Below, one piece after another: positions 58,398-64,000 of a stretch of 64,000 nucleotides of DNA. The DNA is from an uncultured Flavobacteriaceae bacterium. Its GTDB lineage: Bacteria > Bacteroidota > Bacteroidia > Flavobacteriales > Flavobacteriaceae. The translations under genes were made by a program, and so were the position numbers. The notes under the pieces are model-generated. The model made no database searches. It saw only the letters and a program-made list of their open reading frames with translations, and was not told the DNA's origin. Numbering within the stretch: position 1 is the first letter of the stretch; each line of letters begins with the position of its first letter. Location of the stretch: positions 682,001 through 746,000 of the forward strand of contig CAJYAG010000001.1 of assembly GCA_913065125.1 (NCBI GenBank), given 5' to 3'.

Positions 58398-59819
58398 CTA
58401 TTCTTTTTTCAACCCTAAAGCTTTTCCTTTTTCTAACATAAATTGATACGAAGCTTCGTATTCATTCGGAATTACGCCTTCTAAAATAGCTTCTTTTATG
58501 GCTTCTTTTAATTGACCTATTTCTCTACAAGGTTCTAAATTAAAGGTTTTCATAATCAATTCACCAGAAATTGGAGGTTGAAAATTACGCACATGATCGC
58601 GTTCTTCTACTTCTTTTATTTTTGCTCTTACCAACTCAAAATTCTTGTGATATCGTTTAAATTTCGATGGGTTTTTAGTCGTAATATCTGCTTCACATAA
58701 CGTCATTAACGATTCAATATCATCGCCTGCATCAAAAACCAAACGTCTAACTGCAGAATCTGTAACTTCGCTTGCTAGCACAATTGGACGAGAACTTAAC
58801 AAGACCATTTTCTGAACAAACTTCATTTTGTTATTCAACGGCATTTTTAATCGTTTAAACAATTTAAAAACCATTTTTGAGCCCACAAATTCGTGTGCAT
58901 GAAATGTCCAACCTATTTTTTTATGAAACTTTTTTGTTGGTGCTTTTCCGATATCGTGTAACAAAGCAGCCCAACGCAACCAAAGATCATCAGTGTTTTC
59001 AGAAATATTATCAACTACTTCTAAGGTATGGTAAAAATTATCTTTATGCTTTTGCCCTTCTACTTCTTCTACGCCTTTTAAAGCAATCAGTTCTGGTAAA
59101 ATTTGCGGTAATAATTGCGTTGATTCTAATAATAAAAATCCGACTGAAGGTTTTGCAGAAAGCATTATTTTATGCAATTCATCCACAATACGTTCTTTAG
59201 TGATGATGTTTAATCGTTCTGCATTTTTAGAAATTGCAGCTAAAGATTTTGGTTCAATTGTAAAATGCAATTGACTTGCAAATCGGATAGCGCGCATCAT
59301 TCGTAAAGGATCATCAGAATAGGTGATATTTGGTTCTAATGGCGTTCTTATGATTTTAGCTTCTAAATCTTCAACACCATTAAATGGATCTAACAACAAT
59401 CCAAAATCTTTTGTATTTAAACTTAACGCCAATGCATTAATTGTAAAATCTCTTCTGTTTTGATCGTCTTGTAAAGTTCCTTCTTCTACTTCTGGATTTC
59501 TACTTTCTTCAGAATACGACTCTTTTCTTGCTCCTACAAATTCAATTTCGATGTCTTTATAACGCAACATTGCTGTTCCGTACGTTTTAAAAACTTGTAC
59601 TTTGGGTTTTGTTGGCAATAATTCTGCAACTTTTTCTGCTAGTTCAATTCCGCTACCAACAGCAACAACGTCTACATCTTTTGCATTTCCTCTTTCTAAT
59701 AAATAATCACGTACAAAACCTCCAATTACATAACTTTTAACTCCTAATACTTCTGAAGCTTTAGAAATATAACTAAAAATGGATGCAGAAATTGCGTCTT
59801 TATAAAATTGCTGTTGCAT
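58398..59819 (-). CDS. cca: CCA tRNA nucleotidyltransferase / poly(A) polymerase family with HD domain
   Basis: A 473-residue class II nucleotidyltransferase that adds or repairs the tRNA 3' CCA end. [12 protein letters not shown] (31-42) and the metal motif KDVDVVAVG, the second Asp in [24 protein letters not shown], and [14 protein letters not shown] are diagnostic. After the body domain comes an HD phosphohydrolase domain ([13 protein letters not shown]). The TAA stop is five bases from that of the ABC exporter, convergent. It is the last gene of the minus-strand operon starting beyond 64 kb. Confidence 0.94.
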   Translation of the reverse strand: MQQQFYKDAISASIFSYISKASEVLGVKSYVIGGFVRDYLLERGNAKDVDVVAVGSGIELAEKVAELLPTKPKVQVFKTYGTAMLRYKDIEIEFVGARKESYSEESRNPEVEEGTLQDDQNRRDFTINALALSLNTKDFGLLLDPFNGVEDLEAKIIRTPLEPNITYSDDPLRMMRAIRFASQLHFTIEPKSLAAISKNAERLNIITKERIVDELHKIMLSAKPSVGFLLLESTQLLPQILPELIALKGVEEVEGQKHKDNFYHTLEVVDNISENTDDLWLRWAALLHDIGKAPTKKFHKKIGWTFHAHEFVGSKMVFKLFKRLKMPLNNKMKFVQKMVLLSSRPIVLASEVTDSAVRRLVFDAGDDIESLMTLCEADITTKNPSKFKRYHKNFELVRAKIKEVEERDHVRNFQPPISGELIMKTFNLEPCREIGQLKEAIKEAILEGVIPNEYEASYQFMLEKGKALGLKKE

Positions 59820-59825
59820 GTACTT

Positions 59826-61670
59826 TTATTCTTTTTTAATATAGAATTTATTAATTTCTGTAAGCGCGTTTTTTAAAACATCGTAATTTAATTCTGCTTC
59901 TTTAATCGGATTCAAATCTAAATCAGTAATGTCAAACAAACCAGTTGCAAACACTTTGGTAATTCTATCTTTTTCTATAATTGCATAATTGTTATTATAG
60001 CCACTTACAAACCATTCTCTAGGTTGTAGATCAAATAAATTTTGACCAAAACTATAGGTATTCATTGGCGATTTTACACCCAAATAATTGCTCATTAATG
60101 TCGGAACAATATCATAATGTAAAGAAAGTTTATCGTATTTTTTTGGTTCTTTAGAAGCATCAAATAATATCATCGGAACTTTTATTTGATATTTTGAATA
60201 ATTTCCTCCGTGCTGCCAATACCCTTTTTTATTGTCGTTAAATTCTTGTCCGTGATCTCCTGTAATTACAATTATGGTAGATTCTAGTAGGTTTTCGCTT
60301 TTTAATTTCTCAATGATTTTTCCGATTTCGTTATCAATAAAGTGAACGGAATTTTTGTAGCGATTAAAAAACAATGTTGGATCATAATCATCATCTAGAT
60401 CTAAATAATTAACAACTTCTAAAGATGGTTTAAAAGGTAACTTATAATCTTCTGGATATTCATAAGCATGTGCTGCATCATAAAAAAGAAAGCTAAAAAA
60501 AGGTTTTGTGTTCGATGAACTTATCGAACCTAACAGTTCATTTGTTATCTCAATATCTTTACCAATTACCGTTTTTGCTTTAGAGGATAATCTTAAGCTA
60601 GGAATTGCTGAAAATACATTTTTATCAAAAGGCGGATTTTGAAGTGTTGCGCTCGCAAGAATATGAAACGAATAGTTTTGCTGTAACATTTCATCAATAA
60701 AAACTGGCGACTTTTCTATCTGTGTAAATTGTTCCCAGTACAAACCAGAAAATCCGTAAAACATAGAAAAAATTCCACCATCTGTTCCGTTAGAACCGCT
60801 ATAATGATTTGTAAAATGTTGCGATTTTTTTGATAATTTATAAATATTTGGAGTAACAATACTATCCATACAATCAAATCTCCAAGAATCTATAGTTAAA
60901 AACAATATGTTTTTCTGGGTATCTGGTTTCTCTGAAATGATTTCCTCTAAAGGATATTTTACCGTATTTGTATAACTAATTTTATATAAATCTCTGTTTT
61001 TTCTTGCTTTTTCTGGATCAACAAAACCATTCTCTGTTAAAAACCTTTTTGCTGTTAGCGGATGAAATAACGGATATACATGACTAATTTGTGTAATTGG
61101 TCTATAATAACTTGCGTCTGCCCAAGCGTACACAACATGTGTAAACAAAAGCGAAACAATAAAAACCCAGGAAAGCAATTTTGTTCTTAAGCGAACGTTT
61201 TTTGTGACAATCTTTTTTGCAATATATAGAATAAGAATTTGCAATACTAAAAGCCCCATAATTTTTAAAAAAACTAAGAAAATAGTTGTGCCAGAAAACT
61301 GAAACACATCCGTAGCATTTTTCCCAAAAACAAGTTTAAAGACAAATGGAGATAAATGATATCGAAACTGACTAAAAATCATACTATCTAATCCTAAAAG
61401 TAAAAGAGAGCATAACGATAAAGTTGCAAATACAATTCTTGAAACCTTTTTACTTTTTGTGATAAAATAAATCAAATAACTAATAAAAAGTGTTGGCAAA
61501 AAGAGTAAAATAAAATGACTAATTGTAGAAAAAATACTGTATAAATTAGCCAACAAATACTCAGAACTTTCTATGTATTTTACATAAGTCCTAGCAATAT
61601 AAAACACAATAACTAAGTTTAATAAAAAACCTATAAACAATTCTTTTCTGAAAATTTTCTTTGTGTTCAT
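59826..61670 (-). CDS. DUF3413/sulfatase-domain inner membrane protein (LapC/YejM-like)
   Basis: A 614-residue protein. The first 195 residues hold five membrane helices (about 12-28, 44-66, 79-98, 124-148, 164-184) of a DUF3413-like kind, with FSQFRYHLSPFVFKLVFG resembling the block in E. coli YejM/LapC (PbgA). A periplasmic alkaline-phosphatase-fold domain follows: FLTIDSWRFDCMDSIVTPN, HYSGSNGTDGGIFSMFYGFSG (nucleophile position Thr), VITGDHGQEFND, and YWQHGGNYSKYQIKVPMILFD. In E. coli YejM is a catalytically dead sensor that protects LpxC; here several metal ligands look present, so a phospho- or sulfotransferase activity cannot be excluded. It lies in an operon with tsaC-like, methyltransferase and cca genes. 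Confidence 0.85.
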   Translation of the reverse strand: MNTKKIFRKELFIGFLLNLVIVFYIARTYVKYIESSEYLLANLYSIFSTISHFILLFLPTLFISYLIYFITKSKKVSRIVFATLSLCSLLLLGLDSMIFSQFRYHLSPFVFKLVFGKNATDVFQFSGTTIFLVFLKIMGLLVLQILILYIAKKIVTKNVRLRTKLLSWVFIVSLLFTHVVYAWADASYYRPITQISHVYPLFHPLTAKRFLTENGFVDPEKARKNRDLYKISYTNTVKYPLEEIISEKPDTQKNILFLTIDSWRFDCMDSIVTPNIYKLSKKSQHFTNHYSGSNGTDGGIFSMFYGFSGLYWEQFTQIEKSPVFIDEMLQQNYSFHILASATLQNPPFDKNVFSAIPSLRLSSKAKTVIGKDIEITNELLGSISSSNTKPFFSFLFYDAAHAYEYPEDYKLPFKPSLEVVNYLDLDDDYDPTLFFNRYKNSVHFIDNEIGKIIEKLKSENLLESTIIVITGDHGQEFNDNKKGYWQHGGNYSKYQIKVPMILFDASKEPKKYDKLSLHYDIVPTLMSNYLGVKSPMNTYSFGQNLFDLQPREWFVSGYNNNYAIIEKDRITKVFATGLFDITDLDLNPIKEAELNYDVLKNALTEINKFYIKKE

Positions 61671-61680
61671 GCTATATTTG

Positions 61681-62244
61681 CTACTCTCTTAGAATTACAA
61701 TAGCACCCGTTGTATCAATTTTTAAAATTCTTGATGGTGATGTTGAAAATTCTTCAAGCTGCAAATTTACTATATAATCAACGCTATCCAAAATAGTTGC
61801 ATGTATTTCTGAAAATGATTTTGGTGTTGGTTCTCCGCTGATATTTGCTGAAGTAGAAACAATTGGTTTTCCGAGAGCTTTAATTAAAGTTTTACAAAAA
61901 TCATTTTGAACAATTCTGATCGCGATGGAATTATCTGACGCAATCACATTTTGCGCCAAACCTTTCGGATTGTCATAAATAATTGTGGTTGGTTTTGTTG
62001 CTTTTTCTAGTTCTTCAATTGCTTTATCTGGAATGTTTTCTACAAACTCAGAAAGCATTGCAAAAGAATCAACCAAAATGATGAGACTTTTACTTTCTGC
62101 GCGTTGTTTGATTTTATAAATTTCAGAAACGGCACTAAAATTAGTAGCATCGCAACCAATTCCCCATACGGTATCGGTTGGATATAAAAGTGTTTTTCCT
62201 TCTTTTAAAGCTGTTGCAAAACGCTGAATTTCTTCTGATTTCAA
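61681..62244 (-). CDS. tsaC: L-threonylcarbamoyladenylate synthase (YrdC/Sua5 domain)
   Basis: A 187-residue single-domain YrdC-family protein that makes threonylcarbamoyl-AMP, the donor for the universal t6A modification at position 37 of ANN-decoding tRNAs. LYPTDTVWGIGCDATNFSAV near the start, IKQRAESKSLIILVDS with the KxR(S/N) nucleotide motif, TTIIYDNPKGLAQNV, AIRIVQNDFC, and PIVSTSANISGEP are diagnostic. It lacks the extra C-terminal Sua5 domain. It lies 10-11 bases from each neighbour in the operon. Confidence 0.94.
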   Translation of the reverse strand: MKSEEIQRFATALKEGKTLLYPTDTVWGIGCDATNFSAVSEIYKIKQRAESKSLIILVDSFAMLSEFVENIPDKAIEELEKATKPTTIIYDNPKGLAQNVIASDNSIAIRIVQNDFCKTLIKALGKPIVSTSANISGEPTPKSFSEIHATILDSVDYIVNLQLEEFSTSPSRILKIDTTGAIVILRE

Positions 62245-62255
62245 AACCGTTAATT

Positions 62256-62906
62256 TTATTCTTTTTTCTTAGCTACCGTTGCATGTTGCATAAAAAACAT
62301 ATCTAACTGAGAACCCAATAAAACAATGTTGAACAACACTGCAAACGGAAAATATAAGAATGATTTTGTGGTATTTATCCCTTTGATTGTTTGAATGTTA
62401 TAACCACATTCTTTATACATTCTTTTAATACTTTTCTTTGTAAAAAAACGATAATGTGTTCTGTCTAAAATTAAGTCGTCTGTATATTTCCAATCTCTAT
62501 TGAAAATGAGTTTAAATAGATTTTTAGAATACCGAACATTCGGAATTGAAGTTACTAAAACTCCGTCTTTTTTTAATTTTGATTTTAAACTTACAATGTC
62601 ATCCCAAGGCTCTAACAAATGCTCAATCACATCGTTCATTACAATGGCATCAAAATAATTATCTGGCAAGTCATTTAACACTTCATCTAAAGTTCCTAAA
62701 AGTACTTTTGTCAATTTTTGCTTTGCTTCTTTTGCAGATGCTTCAAACGGCTCAACTCCCCAAGTTTCAACTCCTTCCTGCACCAATTGAGCAGAAAAAT
62801 TACCAGCACCACAGCCAATTTCTAAAATAGTTTTTGCCGTTTTTGGTATAAAACCTAACATTTCTGGTCTTACATTTTTATAATATCCTGCTTCTTTAAT
62901 ATCCAT
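62256..62906 (-). CDS. Class I SAM-dependent methyltransferase
   Basis: A 216-residue protein. A typical class I methyltransferase domain fills residues 25-140: ILEIGCGAGNFSAQLVQEGVETWGVEPFE (SAM-binding loop and acidic end of strand 2), VLLGTLDEVL, YFDAIVMNDVIEHLLEPWDD with the motif IV-like segment, and LVTSIPNVRY. The C-terminal part has a hydrophobic helix (YFPFAVLFNIVLLGSQL) that may lie at the membrane. Such proteins next to glycosyltransferases often methylate sugars of surface polysaccharides, or act in lipid/quinone pathways; the GT2 upstream favours a glycan. Substrate unknown. Confidence 0.88.
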   Translation of the reverse strand: MDIKEAGYYKNVRPEMLGFIPKTAKTILEIGCGAGNFSAQLVQEGVETWGVEPFEASAKEAKQKLTKVLLGTLDEVLNDLPDNYFDAIVMNDVIEHLLEPWDDIVSLKSKLKKDGVLVTSIPNVRYSKNLFKLIFNRDWKYTDDLILDRTHYRFFTKKSIKRMYKECGYNIQTIKGINTTKSFLYFPFAVLFNIVLLGSQLDMFFMQHATVAKKKE

Positions 62907-62918
62907 ACTATTTTGAGT

Positions 62919-64000
62919 TTATTGCTCTTTTTTAAATGGTAAATTCATTGATCTTTTGCTCAACCAAGTTCCTTTTTTCAACGAATGATTATAATAATTA
63001 ATCAATTCTATAAACAAATATAGATTTAATTTTAATTTAGGAATAAAAAAGAAACATATTCCGATAATTGCTGAAATTGTTTTAGAAACTATGCTCATAA
63101 AAATAAGTAAACGCAATAATAAAAAACGTGTCAATCCTTTAAAATGATTTCGAATATAAACATGTTTAGAAATCAATACTTCTGATTTGGTAATTTTCGA
63201 TGTGTGAATGTTAATTCTTGATGCTCCTCCATGATTATGAATAATGTTTATGTTTTTAAGCAACACAACTTCACCATTTGCATTTCTTACTTTTTTACAC
63301 AAATCTACATCTTCAAAATACATCCAATAGTCTTCGTTCCAGCCATTTATTTTTTGAAACCATTCTCTAGAAATAAAAACAACTGAACCAGAAACCCAAT
63401 CAGGAAAAATTATTTCATCATCTTGCTTTGTTTCTTTTGAAATCAATCTGTAAATCGCTCTGGTTATTCCGAATAAGGTAAATGGCCCAGGAAATACTCT
63501 ATTTATTGCTTCAAAAGAGCCATTATTATTTAATTGATTACAAGAAACAATTCCGTAATTTTTATTAGTATTTAAACTGTTTAGCATTGCATAAATTGCA
63601 GCTTCATTTGCAATGGCATCTGGATTTAAAAACAGTAAGTTTTTTCCAACAGAGTGCATTGCACCAAAATTACATCCGTTAGCAAAACCATTGTTTCCAG
63701 TATTTTCTATAAATTTAAACTGCGTATATTTTTCTGAGAACTCATTTAATTTTCCGTCATCAGAATTGTTATCTATGATAACAACTTCAAAAGTAAATCT
63801 TTCTTGTTTAAAATGTAAAATCGCATCTAAACAATCTTTTAAATGTCTCCAGCTTTTATAATTTACAATGATGATTGATACATCTTTTTCTGTGCTACTT
63901 ATTTCAAAGTCTTCAATCGGATTTTTTACAGTTTTTGAGGTTTTATATTTTAAGTTTAATACTTCAACATATCTTCTCCAAACTCCAAAGGCATGTAGCC
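62919..64000 (-). CDS. Family 2 glycosyltransferase (rhamnosyltransferase-like), 5' truncated
   Basis: The frame is open to the window edge, so the start lies beyond it. Visible (about 360 residues): an N-terminal extension ending ISSTEKD, then VSIIIVNYKSWRHLKDCLDAI, VVIIDNNSDDGKLNEF, ENTGNNGFANGCNFGA, LLFLNPDAI with the DxD-like NPD of rhamnosyltransferase-type GT2 enzymes, VSGSVVFISREWFQKINGWNEDYWMYFEDVDLCKKVR with the ED catalytic-type motif, and a C-terminal pair of short hydrophobic stretches. The enzyme probably adds rhamnose or a similar sugar to a surface glycan. It heads the visible part of the minus-strand operon. Confidence 0.85.
   Translation of the reverse strand, partial: LHAFGVWRRYVEVLNLKYKTSKTVKNPIEDFEISSTEKDVSIIIVNYKSWRHLKDCLDAILHFKQERFTFEVVIIDNNSDDGKLNEFSEKYTQFKFIENTGNNGFANGCNFGAMHSVGKNLLFLNPDAIANEAAIYAMLNSLNTNKNYGIVSCNQLNNNGSFEAINRVFPGPFTLFGITRAIYRLISKETKQDDEIIFPDWVSGSVVFISREWFQKINGWNEDYWMYFEDVDLCKKVRNANGEVVLLKNINIIHNHGGASRINIHTSKITKSEVLISKHVYIRNHFKGLTRFLLLRLLIFMSIVSKTISAIIGICFFFIPKLKLNLYLFIELINYYNHSLKKGTWLSKRSMNLPFKKEQ

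Noticed and set aside
1..64000. Mobile elements, prophage or integrated plasmid
   Set aside because: No transposase, integrase, phage or transfer gene was seen on either strand; the accessory signal is limited to short repeats.

Overview
The window is a 64 kb stretch of AT-rich bacterial chromosome that reads as a member of the Flavobacteriaceae (Bacteroidota), possibly a marine genus of the Polaribacter/Tenacibaculum kind. The evidence is the family content (DUF1573, DUF4199, DUF4295, flavobacterial RimO, RlmF and BshC), the Bacteroidota -7 promoter element TAnnTTTG ahead of many genes, weak Shine-Dalgarno sequences, several TTG/GTG starts, and typical flavobacterial dispersed intergenic repeats. 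I see no phage, transposase, CRISPR array or tRNA. It is mostly housekeeping and envelope-metabolism DNA.

Layout. 1-7.3 kb: the 3' end of a large FAD/Fe-S oxidase, two small envelope proteins, valS, a DUF1573 protein and a secreted two-DTG aspartic protease with PDZ. 7.4-15.5 kb: aminotransferase-murB, a di-haem peroxidase lipoprotein, then a tight five-gene run (small Cys protein, GT2, ECF sigma factor, membrane protein, NRAMP-like transporter) followed by lipA. 15.5-17.4 kb: a gene-poor gap holding a sigma-54-type promoter and a candidate two-hairpin small RNA, then a cystathionine-beta-synthase-like enzyme. 17.4-26.4 kb: LolC/E-type permease divergent from namZ and a serine hydrolase, a fatty-acid-hydroxylase-type membrane enzyme, a YkgJ-type protein, argS and lpd. 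26.4-42.8 kb: GH2 beta-galactosidase, rlmF-bshC, M14 peptidase, porin-like protein, rimO, AlkD-like protein, a second serine hydrolase and an amidase. 43-53 kb: ftsY, DUF4295, rpmG, rpmB, cinA, FAH-family hydrolase, menB, a pseudo-esterase, an S1 protein, menD, fsa, an SDR and the SRP RNA gene. 53-64 kb: DUF4199, GT2, phosphohexomutase, MsbA-like ABC exporter, then a minus-strand operon (GT2, methyltransferase, threonylcarbamoyl-AMP synthase, DUF3413/sulfatase membrane protein, CCA-adding enzyme).

Themes. Envelope building and turnover recur (murB, namZ, serine hydrolases, permease, glycosyltransferases, MsbA-like exporter, LapC/YejM-like protein), as do translation (valS, argS, rpmB, rpmG, rimO, rlmF, tsaC-like, cca, SRP RNA plus ftsY) and quinone/cofactor synthesis (menB, menD, lipA, lpd).

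The most unusual material is not in the large genes. It is the sigma-54 promoter with its short two-hairpin transcript at 15.76-15.88 kb; two copies of a structured GCGTT...AACGC element; several dispersed repeat families that sit in gene leaders and also, in frame, inside protein-coding genes (the oxidase, valS and namZ). The namZ copy is a 7-bp tandem array that would shift the frame if it slipped. All functions are inferred from sequence by eye; no searches were run.
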